Position numbers and translations under genes: made by a program. A stretch of 64,000 nt of DNA, taken from contig NZ_JAUSUP010000003.1 in assembly GCF_030814115.1 (NCBI RefSeq), forward strand, positions 124,001-188,000, given 5' to 3'. Source of the DNA: Alkalibacillus filiformis. GTDB taxonomy: Bacteria > Bacillota > Bacilli > Bacillales > Alkalibacillaceae. The notes under the pieces are model-generated. The model worked only from the letters and a program-made list of their open reading frames with translations. It had not been told where the DNA came from and did not search any database. Shown piece by piece: positions 50,623 through 58,288 of the stretch. The number at the start of each line of letters is the position of its first letter. Position 1 is the first letter of the stretch.

Positions 50623-51177
50623 ATGAAAAGAATCGTTTTTTACTTGATGGTCTTGTTATTAAGTATAGCTTTAATTGGCTGTGGAACTGGTGGACAAGAT
50701 ACGAAGTCTGATGAAGGTAAAAATAATGCAGGAGAACAGCCAAATGATGAAGAAGAAAATAATGAAGAAGAATTAACAGGAGTGGATGCTTTGTTGGATC
50801 AACTAACGTTTGATGTCGATGTTCAACCTGGTGAAGACAGTGTTAAGTTTAATATGAAGTTGACGCATGATGGGGACGAAGATTTAACGTTATCATTTTC
50901 GTCTGGTCAAAAATTTGAGGTTGTTGTAACAGACCCTAACGGTGAAGAGGTATATCGTTTCTCAGAAGGGATGATGTTTACCCAAGCGATTGAAACGAGT
51001 GAATTGTCTCCAGGAGATGAAATGGAATTCCAAGATTCTTGGGACTATACGAAAGATGGAGCAAGAGTTGATTCAGGAGAATATCAAGCAAGTGTTGAAC
51101 TACTGCCATATGAAGTGAATGGAGAAGAAATTCAAGATCATCCATTTAAAAAAGAAGTAACGTTTGAAGTGCCGTAA
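50623..51177 (+). CDS. BsuPI-domain lipoprotein at the ipi locus
   Basis: A lipoprotein (lipobox LIGC, Cys20) with a 35-residue acidic linker and a BsuPI domain (about residues 55-184) like that of the B. subtilis intracellular proteinase inhibitor Ipi. Family patterns: FSSGQKFEVVVTDPNGEEVYRFSEGMMFTQAI and SGEYQASVELL. In B. subtilis ipi follows yitT, as here, but Ipi is cytoplasmic; this version is exported and lipid-anchored. It may inhibit extracellular proteases or serve another binding role. TGAGGTG precedes the ATG. Confidence 0.85.
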   Translation: MKRIVFYLMVLLLSIALIGCGTGGQDTKSDEGKNNAGEQPNDEEENNEEELTGVDALLDQLTFDVDVQPGEDSVKFNMKLTHDGDEDLTLSFSSGQKFEVVVTDPNGEEVYRFSEGMMFTQAIETSELSPGDEMEFQDSWDYTKDGARVDSGEYQASVELLPYEVNGEEIQDHPFKKEVTFEVP

Positions 51178-51195
51178 GTGAAATAATTCAGCGAA

Positions 51196-51280
51196 CGCCG
51201 GAATATTGATACAGTTCGCCGAATTATTTAGAATTTCGCCGGAATAATTAAATTTTCGCCGGAAAATCAAAAAAATCGCT
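51196..51280. repeat. Tandem array of about 20.3-bp units (TTCGCCGGAATAA type)
   Basis: CGCCG cores at 51196, 51217, 51237 and 51257 and a diverged CGCT at 51277 give spacings of 21, 20, 20, 20. The unit is roughly TTCGCCGGAATAATTAAAT. It has the same period and a TTCG start like the array at 3464, but a different core. It lies between the convergent ipi-like gene and the NifU-N-domain gene. Confidence 0.82.
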
Positions 51281-51299
51281 TAATTATGATTTAAAAAAT

Positions 51300-51328
51300 A
51301 AAAGTTCCAGCCAATAGCTGGAACTTTT
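51300..51328. terminator. Bidirectional terminator
   Basis: AAAAGTTCCAGC / GCTGGAACTTTT, 12-bp perfect stem with a 5-base loop, between convergent genes. Confidence 0.88.
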
Positions 51329-51329
51329 A

Positions 51330-51593
51330 TTAATAACCGTAGCCTTCGATTACTTTCTCCACTTTAGGTGATAATTCTTCCCATTGAGCATCAAAAGTTT
51401 TATTAACAGTAATGAAGTTGTAGTAACCGAATACGTTATCGACACCGTCTAATTCCATTAAGTCATTTAAGATGTTGTGTTCGCTTGTCTCACCTTGCAT
51501 GACAGAGATGCTGTCATCACCTTCAAAAATGACACTGTCTACTGTGAACTTCATCGCATTTGGATTTGGTGTTGGTTCTGCAATTACAGCCAT
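51330..51593 (-). CDS. Nfu N-terminal domain protein
   Basis: An 87-residue protein consisting only of the NifU/Nfu N-terminal domain: EPTPNPNAMKFTVDSVIF is its signature, followed by DDLMELDGVDNVFGYYNFITVNK-like strands and helices. The Fe-S-binding C-terminal domain with CxxC is absent. The protein probably assists iron-sulphur cluster delivery, but its exact role is unknown. GGGAGGG precedes the ATG. Confidence 0.88.
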   Translation of the reverse strand: MAVIAEPTPNPNAMKFTVDSVIFEGDDSISVMQGETSEHNILNDLMELDGVDNVFGYYNFITVNKTFDAQWEELSPKVEKVIEGYGY

Positions 51594-51706
51594 CGTGAAT
51601 CCCTCCCTGAATTTCTCTCTTATATCTTAGCACGAATTAAGTCGGTACAAAAGAAAAGTCAATTAGAAAATGGTATCATTAATAATGGAGAGGAGGAGAG
51701 GACCTG

Positions 51707-52168
51707 ATGCGTTATTTATACATAGCTGTCGTTGTCGGTTTAATTGCTTCAACAGCAATCAGCTTATACTTGTATGTGATTGAAGCATTTACAGGTAAGC
51801 AATTATTTACGTTATTATTAAATATTGATTTTATTTATACTCCAGGTGAGTCTGTTCCAGAAAATTTGTATCTTGCTTTTGAATACGCCTTACATGTACT
51901 AGTGGCTACATTGATCGTTTGCATCTATTTATACCTCATAACGAAAAGCAACAAATTGTGGGAGCGTCGTATGGAAATAGCAGCATTGTTATCATTTATT
52001 GCCTTTTTAACATACTTCCCACTTACGATACTAGCAAAAACGACGACACCTGCTGTAACAGATATCGTCGCTATTTTTGACTGGTTTATCGCCCATGTTA
52101 TATTCTTTTTTAACTTGTATTACATTACAGAATGGCTGTTTAAAAAGACGAGAAAACAATCAACTTAA
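51707..52168 (+). CDS. Four-helix membrane protein, unknown, 153 aa
   Basis: A hydrophobic protein with about four membrane helices at residues 3-27, 58-80, 92-112 and 122-143. It ends in a basic tail KKTRKQST. GGAGGAGAGG precedes the ATG at 51707. Its stop overlaps that of the convergent dat gene by four bases (52165-52168), so no terminator separates them. No family is recognised; the layout is like that of the YagU/DUF1440 type but I cannot confirm it. Confidence 0.58.
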   Translation: MRYLYIAVVVGLIASTAISLYLYVIEAFTGKQLFTLLLNIDFIYTPGESVPENLYLAFEYALHVLVATLIVCIYLYLITKSNKLWERRMEIAALLSFIAFLTYFPLTILAKTTTPAVTDIVAIFDWFIAHVIFFFNLYYITEWLFKKTRKQST

Positions 52169-53019
52169 ACATTTGTTAGTTGACCAACATTCTTATATTC
52201 GAAAAAAGCATCTAATAGTTTTTTGCTAATGGGCCCTGGTTGTCCATTAGCTATTTTTTGTCCTTCGATTTCAACGACAGGCGTTACTTCAGCTGAGGTT
52301 GATGTAATAAACACTTCGTCAGCTTCTTTTAAATCTGTTAAGCTAAATACTTTTTCCTCATAAGGTATGTTCAGTTGGTTTGCTAAATGGAAAATATATC
52401 GACGTGTAATGCCATTTAAGATAAGGTTGTCTGCTGGGTGTGTATAAAGCTTATCATCTTTAACAATAAATACATTTGTTGAAGAACCTTCTGTTACGTG
52501 GTTTTCATCACGGTAAAAGATTGCTTCACCAGCATTGGCGTTACTTGCTTTTTGTTTAGTCATGACATTACCTAATAGGTTCAAACTTTTAATGTCACAA
52601 CGTAACCAGCGAAAATCTTTTTGTAAAATCGTTGTGATCCCTTGTGCTTGTGCTTTTAGTGGTCGAGATAACTGTAAAGGGTAAGCAAATAAGACAGGCT
52701 GAGTATCTTCTGGATATGGGTGATTACGAGGTGCTACACCACGTGTGATTTGTAAGTAAATGCCTCCGTCGTTGATTTTATTCTTTTCAATTAATTGTTG
52801 AAGTAATTGGCTTAAACCTTGTTGGTTAACGTCATAATTAATTTCTACTTCATTTAAGCTATATTGCAGTCGGTCTAAATGGTCTTGTAATAAAAAGGCC
52901 TCACCATCATATACACGGACAACTTCGTAAACTCCGTCACCAAATTGATGTCCACGGTCTTCCATATCAATTGTCGCTTCATTACGTTCAATAAAATCGT
53001 TATTTTTTAGTACGATCAT
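52165..53019 (-). CDS. dat: D-alanine aminotransferase
   Basis: A PLP-dependent class-IV aminotransferase producing D-glutamate from D-alanine for the cell wall. The Schiff-base lysine is Lys144 in RWLRCDIKSLNLLGNV, the family motif GDGVYEVVRVYDG is at 27-40, and HVTEGSSTNVFIVKD and TSTSAEVTPV are conserved. The 284 residues are normal. I use ATG 53019 since AGGAG lies 9 bases before it; ATG 53028 is too close. D-alanine rather than branched-chain specificity is supported by the RxH (RNH at 98-100) substrate-carboxylate region. The promoter-side spacer contains nothing else noted. Confidence 0.92.
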   Translation of the reverse strand: MIVLKNNDFIERNEATIDMEDRGHQFGDGVYEVVRVYDGEAFLLQDHLDRLQYSLNEVEINYDVNQQGLSQLLQQLIEKNKINDGGIYLQITRGVAPRNHPYPEDTQPVLFAYPLQLSRPLKAQAQGITTILQKDFRWLRCDIKSLNLLGNVMTKQKASNANAGEAIFYRDENHVTEGSSTNVFIVKDDKLYTHPADNLILNGITRRYIFHLANQLNIPYEEKVFSLTDLKEADEVFITSTSAEVTPVVEIEGQKIANGQPGPISKKLLDAFFEYKNVGQLTNV

Positions 53020-53120
53020 ATGTCTCATCTCCTATCAGTGCTTTAAATGTTATTCATTATGTTAGTCGATAAATACTGATATGTAAATATAGCAATAGTC
53101 TTAAATATTTTCAATCAAAA

Positions 53121-53152
53121 AATGATCATTTGGTTTTAACCAAATGATCATT
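53121..53152. terminator. Terminator of the phn transporter operon
   Basis: A perfect 15-bp stem AATGATCATTTGGTT and its complement with a two-base loop, five bases after the phnE2 stop. Confidence 0.85.
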
Positions 53153-53156
53153 AGAT

Positions 53157-53954
53157 TTATACAATCTTTTTACGAATGTAAGTACTTGCATAGTCAATAA
53201 TGGTAACGACAATGATAATGACAAGTAAAATCATTCCCATATCGTTCCAGTTACGGTTACTGTAAGCGAAGAAGATCATCGTACCGATACCACCAGCACC
53301 AACGTAACCTAAGATGGTTGATGCACGAACGTCGATTTCAAAACGGTAAATCGCATAAGATAAAAACTCAGGAATAACCTGTGGAATAATCCCGTGGAAC
53401 ATAATTTGAATTTTGTTTGCACCGTTTGCTTGCATTGCTTCGACGACGTTCATATCAATCGATTCTAACACTTCTGCGTAAAGCTTACCTAACATACCAG
53501 TAGAACCAATAGCGATCGCCAAAATACCAGCGAAAGGTGTAGGTCCCACCGCAACGACGAATAATATCGCCAATATAATTTCTGGGAATGCACGTACACC
53601 ACTTAGGATCCACTTACCAAAAGTAGTAAGAAAGCGATTGTTAGTCATGTTAATCGCCGCTAAAAAACCTAAAGGTACTGCAAGGATTGCTGCAGCTAGT
53701 GAACCAGCATAAGCAATGAAGATGGTTTCGATCATCATTTCAACCACTTCTCCAGCTCGTGCCCAGTTAGGACTAAAAAGCTGTGGGAGTACTACGTCAT
53801 AGTTTGATGTGAAACGATCTAAGACTCTTCCCCAATCAATGTTAATTGATACGAAGGTCCAAATGTATAAAGCAAGTACAGCTAACGCTATGGCGATATT
53901 ACGTGCAATTTGCTTGGGTGTTCTAGGTTTTTTTGGAGGTAATTGCTGGCTCAT
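53157..53954 (-). CDS. phnE: Phosphonate/phosphite-type ABC transporter permease 2
   Basis: A 265-residue PhnE-type permease with about six helices. Family pattern: IETIFIAYAGSLAAAILAVPLGFLAAINM, then the EAA-like coupling loop EAMQANGANKIQIMFHGIIPQVIPEFLSYAIYRFEIDVRASTILGYVGAGGIG. Its start overlaps the stop of the first permease by one base (TAATG). The two permeases are about equally long and similar, so they probably form a heterodimer. It is the last gene of phnD-phnC-phnE1-phnE2. Confidence 0.9.
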   Translation of the reverse strand: MSQQLPPKKPRTPKQIARNIAIALAVLALYIWTFVSINIDWGRVLDRFTSNYDVVLPQLFSPNWARAGEVVEMMIETIFIAYAGSLAAAILAVPLGFLAAINMTNNRFLTTFGKWILSGVRAFPEIILAILFVVAVGPTPFAGILAIAIGSTGMLGKLYAEVLESIDMNVVEAMQANGANKIQIMFHGIIPQVIPEFLSYAIYRFEIDVRASTILGYVGAGGIGTMIFFAYSNRNWNDMGMILLVIIIVVTIIDYASTYIRKKIV

Positions 53955-54775
53955 TATAAAATCGCCTCCCTTATCTTACCACTGATGTATTCAATAAGTA
54001 TTACAACAGCGAAAATTACTATAATAATCGTCATTACGGCGCCGTAGTTGTTGAAGCTGAACTGATTCATCAGTAACTGACCGATACCACCAGCACCAAC
54101 TAGGCCGATTACAACTGACGCACGAACGTTAATTTCAAATACATATAGTGAAAATGATGTGAACTGAGGCATGATTTGCGGTGCTACACCATAAGCAATC
54201 GCTTGAATAGTATTTGCACCTGATGCTCTCATTGCTTCAACGGGTTGCATATCGATAGATTCAATCGTCTCACTTATTAACTTAGCTAAAATACCTAACG
54301 AGAAAATAAATAAAGCCACGATACCACCGAATACACCTGTACCGAAAATACCAACGAAAATAACAGCTAATACAACATCAGGAATTGTACGTAATACGTT
54401 CATTGTTAAACGTGTCGTATTATATACGAGCCAATTGGACGTAATGTTATGAGCTGCTAATAAACTCACTGGAATAACAATTAACGTTGAAAATGTTGAG
54501 GCAATAATAGCCATATGCAACGTTTCAAATAGTCGATCAAACGCTGGACCTAATACATCAAAATTTAACGGGAATAGTTTATCAAAAATTTGTCCCATAT
54601 TTGATAGGCCCCAAATTAAATCTGCAAAATTAACACCTGTTTGTTCTGAACTATAAATTAGGAAAAATAAAATTACAAAAAAGATTAAAGAAATTTTTGC
54701 CTTAACGCGCCATGGTGAGAGAAGTGGTGCATACTTATCCTCATTCATGGTCGGTTTATTCATTTTGTTCGCCAT
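53954..54775 (-). CDS. phnE: Phosphonate/phosphite-type ABC transporter permease 1
   Basis: A 273-residue PhnE-type permease. The coupling loop is EAMRASGANTIQAIAYGVAPQIMPQFTSFSLYVFEINVRASVVIGLVGAGGIGQLL, nearly parallel to that of permease 2. I start at ATG 54775, since GGAGGTG lies nine bases upstream and the gene overlaps phnC by 20 bp; the longer open frame runs through phnC. Together with permease 2 it forms the channel. No C-P lyase genes occur nearby, so the cargo may be phosphite, hypophosphite or a phosphonate used elsewhere, or phosphate. Confidence 0.9.
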   Translation of the reverse strand: MANKMNKPTMNEDKYAPLLSPWRVKAKISLIFFVILFFLIYSSEQTGVNFADLIWGLSNMGQIFDKLFPLNFDVLGPAFDRLFETLHMAIIASTFSTLIVIPVSLLAAHNITSNWLVYNTTRLTMNVLRTIPDVVLAVIFVGIFGTGVFGGIVALFIFSLGILAKLISETIESIDMQPVEAMRASGANTIQAIAYGVAPQIMPQFTSFSLYVFEINVRASVVIGLVGAGGIGQLLMNQFSFNNYGAVMTIIIVIFAVVILIEYISGKIREAIL

Positions 54776-55547
54776 CTTCTTCTGCACCTCCGCGTAAATC
54801 ATCTTCACGGATTGAACGACCATAGATTTCTTCAAATGTTTCTTCTGTTACTTCAGATACAGGACCATCAAACACTACTTCTCCAGATCTCATACCAATA
54901 ATACGATCAGCATATTCCATTGCCATATCAATAAAGTGTAGGTTTACAATGGTTGTGATACCATCTTCTTTATTAATTTTGCGTAAATAAGTCATCACCT
55001 GATGAGATGTAGGTGGGTCAAGCGATGCGACAGGTTCATCGGCTAAAATGTACTTAGGTTTTTGTGTCAGTACACGCGCGATACTAACACGTTGTTGTTG
55101 TCCACCACTCAATTGGTCAGCACGACTATAAATTTTATCGTCAATATTAACACGTTGTAAGCTTTCATAGGCTAATGCTTTATCATCTTGACTGAAAAGG
55201 TTGAAGACAGAACGAAAAGTTCCTGTGTGGCCTAAACGGCCAGCTAGAACATTTTTGAATACATTATTACGTTTAACAAGGTTATAACTCTGAAAAATCA
55301 TACCGACTTTTGTACGTAAGTCTCTTAATCCGCGACTCTTGTAATCGAGAATGTTGTCGTCATCGACTTTTAGTTCACCTTCAGTTGGTGTCACTAAACG
55401 GTTAATGCTTCGAATAAAAGTTGACTTGCCGGCACCTGATAAACCGACAATAACGACAAATTCCCCGTCGTTAATTTTGACATTAACGTCTTTTAATCCT
55501 TGATGTCCGTTTGGATAAACTAATGACAAATCTTTGAACTCTATCAC
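54756..55547 (-). CDS. phnC: Phosphonate/phosphite-type ABC transporter ATPase
   Basis: A 263-residue ATPase: Walker A GLSGAGKST, the Q-loop FQSYNLVKRNNVFKNVLAGRLG typical of PhnC, signature LSGGQQQRVSIARVL, Walker B ILADEPVASLDP and the His switch in VNLHFIDMAMEYADRIIG. The start is GTG 55547, with GAGGTG before it; an in-frame ATG far upstream at 55673 lies in the spacer after phnD and has no site. The C-terminal acidic tail GGAEEDGEQNE overlaps the permease start. The PhnC-type helical loop after the Q-loop separates it from other ABC ATPases. Confidence 0.92.
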   Translation of the reverse strand: MIEFKDLSLVYPNGHQGLKDVNVKINDGEFVVIVGLSGAGKSTFIRSINRLVTPTEGELKVDDDNILDYKSRGLRDLRTKVGMIFQSYNLVKRNNVFKNVLAGRLGHTGTFRSVFNLFSQDDKALAYESLQRVNIDDKIYSRADQLSGGQQQRVSIARVLTQKPKYILADEPVASLDPPTSHQVMTYLRKINKEDGITTIVNLHFIDMAMEYADRIIGMRSGEVVFDGPVSEVTEETFEEIYGRSIREDDLRGGAEEDGEQNE

Positions 55548-55633
55548 ACTCTTCACCTCATGCCTTTTTAATTGTTTGTAGGAAAAATCATCTATTAATT
55601 TGATTATTTGGAAAAATAGCTTGTAATCTAAAA

Positions 55634-55651
55634 GGGAGGATTTCTCCTCCC
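55634..55651 (-). terminator. Partial terminator between phnD and phnC
   Basis: GGGAGGA / TCCTCCC around TTTC, followed by TTTT on the minus strand. It probably lets only part of transcription proceed, giving more binding protein than transporter. Confidence 0.6.
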
Positions 55652-55688
55652 CTTTCTTAAAAGAAATATTCAAATTAAGAGTAGTTAA

Positions 55689-56579
55689 TTAGTCTAGTGA
55701 AATTTCATCTTTGAAGCGATTGTAAGTATCAGCTACGACTTCATAATCAGAATGCTCAGCTTCTGCAATTGCATCCCAGTTATAAACTTCATTCATAATC
55801 TCGATCATATCTTCGTTATCGTTGAAGGATAAGAACGCTTCACGAATCTCGTCAGCTAAATCATCATTTAGTTCATGAATAACAGAAATTGTGTCATTTG
55901 GAATGTCGTCTGTGTAATCGATAACTGTTGTAACATCAAAGATATCTGGGTAATCTTCTTCTAGTTGGTCTCGAACGTCATCAAATGTTGTTGCAACATC
56001 GGCATCACCTTCGTAAACTTCTAAAGCGGCAGTATCATGTGCACCAACTGCATTTGCTTCACCAAACCAGTTACTTGTTAAATCAGCTTGTGTTTCGATA
56101 TCGAACATGTCCATTAATTGAGAAGCTGGGAATAGGAACCCTGAAGTTGAAGCAGCATCAGCGTAAGCCCAAGATTTACCCTCTAAATCTGCAAGAGTTT
56201 CAATACCAGAGTCTTGGCGTACTAGGTATTGAGCTTGATAAGTTTCACTTCCGTGTCTAACAGACTTTAAGATTACTTCTACATCATAGTCTTCATTCGC
56301 CATAACATAACCGAATGCTGGAATAAATCCGATGTGTACTTGACCCGAGCCCATTCCTTCAACTAATGCGTTATAGTTAGTCATTGTACGAGCATCCACA
56401 TCGCGACCTAGAACATTAGATAGTTCTTCAGCTAATGGTTCTACTGTTTCTACAATTGTGTCAGAATCTTGAGATGGAACAAACCCCATAACTAATTCGT
56501 CTGGATCAGAGTTGTCTTGACCACATGCAGCAAGCAACATAATAAGTGCTACAGTTGCAAACGCTAAAAACTTTTTCAT
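55689..56579 (-). CDS. phnD: Phosphonate/phosphite-type ABC substrate-binding lipoprotein
   Basis: A lipoprotein of 296 residues (lipobox LAAC, Cys19) of the PhnD/PtxB/HtxB family. Conserved parts: LVMGFVPSQDSDTI, VHIGFIPAFGYVMANED, YQAQYLVRQDSGIETLADLEGKSWAYADAASTSGFLFP, where the Ser-Thr-Ser segment contacts the phosphorus oxyanion, and AVGAHDTAALEVYEGDADVATTFDDVR. The mature protein is very acidic. First gene of the operon; GGGGGAG precedes the ATG. The promoter overlaps a 26-bp perfect palindrome. Confidence 0.9.
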   Translation of the reverse strand: MKKFLAFATVALIMLLAACGQDNSDPDELVMGFVPSQDSDTIVETVEPLAEELSNVLGRDVDARTMTNYNALVEGMGSGQVHIGFIPAFGYVMANEDYDVEVILKSVRHGSETYQAQYLVRQDSGIETLADLEGKSWAYADAASTSGFLFPASQLMDMFDIETQADLTSNWFGEANAVGAHDTAALEVYEGDADVATTFDDVRDQLEEDYPDIFDVTTVIDYTDDIPNDTISVIHELNDDLADEIREAFLSFNDNEDMIEIMNEVYNWDAIAEAEHSDYEVVADTYNRFKDEISLD

Positions 56580-56621
56580 AATTGTCTCCCCCTTGAATAA
56601 TTGAATGTTTAAAACAACTTA

Positions 56622-56672
56622 ATTATAAATAATCTATGACATTAGTACAACATAATTTTAAAATTATGTTGT
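56622..56672 (-). promoter_or_regulatory. phnD promoter with overlapping 26-bp perfect palindrome
   Basis: On the minus strand TTGTAC (56645-56650) and TATAAT (56622-56627) are 17 bp apart. The palindrome 56647-56672 consists of ACAACATAATTTT followed directly by its exact complement and overlaps the -35. A dimeric regulator of unknown identity very probably binds here. Confidence 0.8.
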
Positions 56673-56693
56673 AAATTTACGAATTCTTAACAA

Positions 56694-56727
56694 AAAAAGT
56701 GACACAAGTCGAATTGTGTCACTTTTT
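56694..56727. terminator. Terminator of the small-protein pair 57072-56741
   Basis: AAAAAGTGACACAA / TTGTGTCACTTTTT, a 14-bp perfect stem with a 6-base loop, downstream of the DUF3813-like gene on the minus strand and upstream of the phnD promoter. Confidence 0.88.
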
Positions 56728-56740
56728 GAGGGTGTTAATT

Positions 56741-56944
56741 TTACTTATATTCGTTCAATTGGTTCTCTAATTGTTGTAATTCCTGTTCTTCTTCGGGTGA
56801 ACATGATTCGTATGCTGATTGAATACATTGCTGGATTGCTTTAACTTCTTGTTCGTCTGCTTGGGCTTGTCCGTTTGGCTGTCTATCTCTTCCAGAAAGG
56901 TTTTGCATTGCTTGCTTCGCTTGGTTTAAAAACTTATTTTCCAT
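56741..56944 (-). CDS. DUF3813-like small protein, 67 aa
   Basis: A 67-residue soluble, helical, glutamine- and glutamate-rich protein starting MENKFLNQAKQAMQNLSGRD. The pattern with a single pair of cysteines (IQQCIQSAYESCSPEEEQELQQLE) resembles DUF3813 proteins found near yitU in Bacillus (B. subtilis yizC position). CGAGGAGG precedes the ATG. Its start overlaps the stop of the small basic gene upstream (TAATG), so both are coupled. Family call is tentative; the ORF is certainly coding by its signals. Confidence 0.7.
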   Translation of the reverse strand: MENKFLNQAKQAMQNLSGRDRQPNGQAQADEQEVKAIQQCIQSAYESCSPEEEQELQQLENQLNEYK

Positions 56945-57072
56945 TAAAATCCTCCTCGGTTGTACATGTTCTGTTCTCTACGTTTACGATCTTGATCTGA
57001 AAATGCACGACGACCTGTTTTCGATTGAGGATTTACCTTCGTATTTCGTTGTTGCTGCTTCTTCTGGCGCAT
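56944..57072 (-). CDS. Small strongly basic protein, 42 aa
   Basis: A 42-residue ORF beginning MRQKKQQQRNTKVNPQSKTG and ending FSDQDRKRREQNMYNRGGF. It has about 12 Lys/Arg residues and no hydrophobic stretch, so it may bind nucleic acid or be a small spore-core protein. AAAGGAGGAGC lies 6 bases before the ATG, and its stop is shared with the next start codon. The 5' leader contains several hairpins. I do not recognise the family. Confidence 0.65.
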   Translation of the reverse strand: MRQKKQQQRNTKVNPQSKTGRRAFSDQDRKRREQNMYNRGGF

Positions 57073-57123
57073 GAAGCTCCTCCTTTAATGGAAATGAAGT
57101 ATAAGGCTACATTACGGCCTCGT

Positions 57124-57192
57124 CTTAGCTTTAGGATCCTAAGTTCAACGAGTGATGAAATCAGCGTTAGTTGAACACGAATGATCGCGTTC
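57124..57192. promoter_or_regulatory. Hairpin-rich leader upstream of the small basic gene
   Basis: Three successive stems: CTTAG (57124) with CTAAG (57139); GTTCAAC (57143) with GTTGAAC (57170), enclosing TGAT/ATCA; and GAACACGA (57173) with TCGCGTTC (57185). Stems 2 and 3 share bases and exclude each other. The stretch 57080-57266 has no ORF with a ribosome-binding site. It may be an RNA leader; the evidence is only base pairing. Confidence 0.4.
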
Positions 57193-57266
57193 AAGAATAG
57201 TGTGTGTCGATTAGAGCAAAATATAATTGGTTATATTTACGTTTGAAATGATTTGCAAATAAAAAA

Positions 57267-57285
57267 GACCGCTAAGTTAGCGGTC
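57267..57285 (-). terminator. Terminator of yitU
   Basis: GACCGCTAA-GT-TTAGCGGTC... with six A on the plus strand (T run on the minus strand), 15 bp after the yitU stop. Confidence 0.82.
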
Positions 57286-57299
57286 GAAATAGTTTGAAC

Positions 57300-58136
57300 T
57301 TATTTTGTTAGGATATTTTTAGGTAAACTTAAATATTCTTCTAAAAATTGTGCAACACCATCATCGTGGTTAGTTGTTGTAATTTCATTAGCCATTGATT
57401 TTAGCTCGTCAATACCGTTGCCCATAGCAACACCGACACCGGCATAGTCAATCATTTCAAAATCATTATCTTCATCACCAAAAGCAATAATACGATCTTT
57501 TGAAATACCATATTCTTGAGCGATTTTTTGTACGCCTACAGCTTTATGCATGTTGGAACGAATCACTTCAATAACGTGAAAAGGTGCTCCCCATTTACGG
57601 TGATCAACGATCGTTGCGTGACGATCCGTTAAAGTTTGGCGAATTTCGTCGACACGATCATCAAATGGATGGATTAAGACTGATGAAGGATCTTGTGCTA
57701 AGTTCTCTTTAATTTTCCCGAATCTAGCTGGTTGTTCAAGTCCAGCTTGGAAAAAGTGTGTAATGTCATGGCTATTGTCAAATTCTATATACACTTCGTC
57801 CATAATTTCAGCTAATATATTTTGGACACCAACATTATAACAAGTTTCAACAATATCATGTGCCACTTCTTTCGGGAGTGGTGAATGCATATGATCCCAA
57901 TTGGCTTGTTTTGGGTGGTGAATTAATGCACCATTCATATTAACGATTGGCGTATCTAATCCCATTTGATGATAAAACTGTTTACTTACTCGATAAGGAC
58001 GTCCTGTTGCAATAGCTACAATGTGCCCCTCTTTTTTCGCTGCTTCAATAGTTTGTAAAGTTCTTTCTGAAATCACTTTATGATTATTTAGTAAAGTACC
58101 ATCTAAATCTAACGCAATTAAATGCTGTTGTTTCAT
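57300..58136 (-). CDS. yitU: HAD-superfamily Cof-type phosphatase YitU
   Basis: A 278-residue HAD hydrolase of the Cof/IIB class. Motif I is LDLDGTLLN (Asp nucleophile), motif II is the Thr in AIATGRPYRV, and motif IV is AFGDEDNDFEMIDYAG with the lysine further upstream (HKAVGV). Family members dephosphorylate sugar or flavin phosphates; B. subtilis YitU has FMN-related phosphatase activity as I recall. The gene is divergent from yitV, as in B. subtilis. The start lies at the first ATG, followed by the typical KQQHLIALDLDG. Confidence 0.9.
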   Translation of the reverse strand: MKQQHLIALDLDGTLLNNHKVISERTLQTIEAAKKEGHIVAIATGRPYRVSKQFYHQMGLDTPIVNMNGALIHHPKQANWDHMHSPLPKEVAHDIVETCYNVGVQNILAEIMDEVYIEFDNSHDITHFFQAGLEQPARFGKIKENLAQDPSSVLIHPFDDRVDEIRQTLTDRHATIVDHRKWGAPFHVIEVIRSNMHKAVGVQKIAQEYGISKDRIIAFGDEDNDFEMIDYAGVGVAMGNGIDELKSMANEITTTNHDDGVAQFLEEYLSLPKNILTK

Positions 58137-58288
58137 GGTTTCACCTCATTACCCTTTTATATCTAATTAAATTATAATAACATATTTTTCTTAAAATGTC
58201 ATGGTACTTTCTTTTGCAAAAGACTAACATTTGTTAAGCATAAATATATGATTTATTATAGTAATAAAGTGAAAAGGGAGGACGTTTA

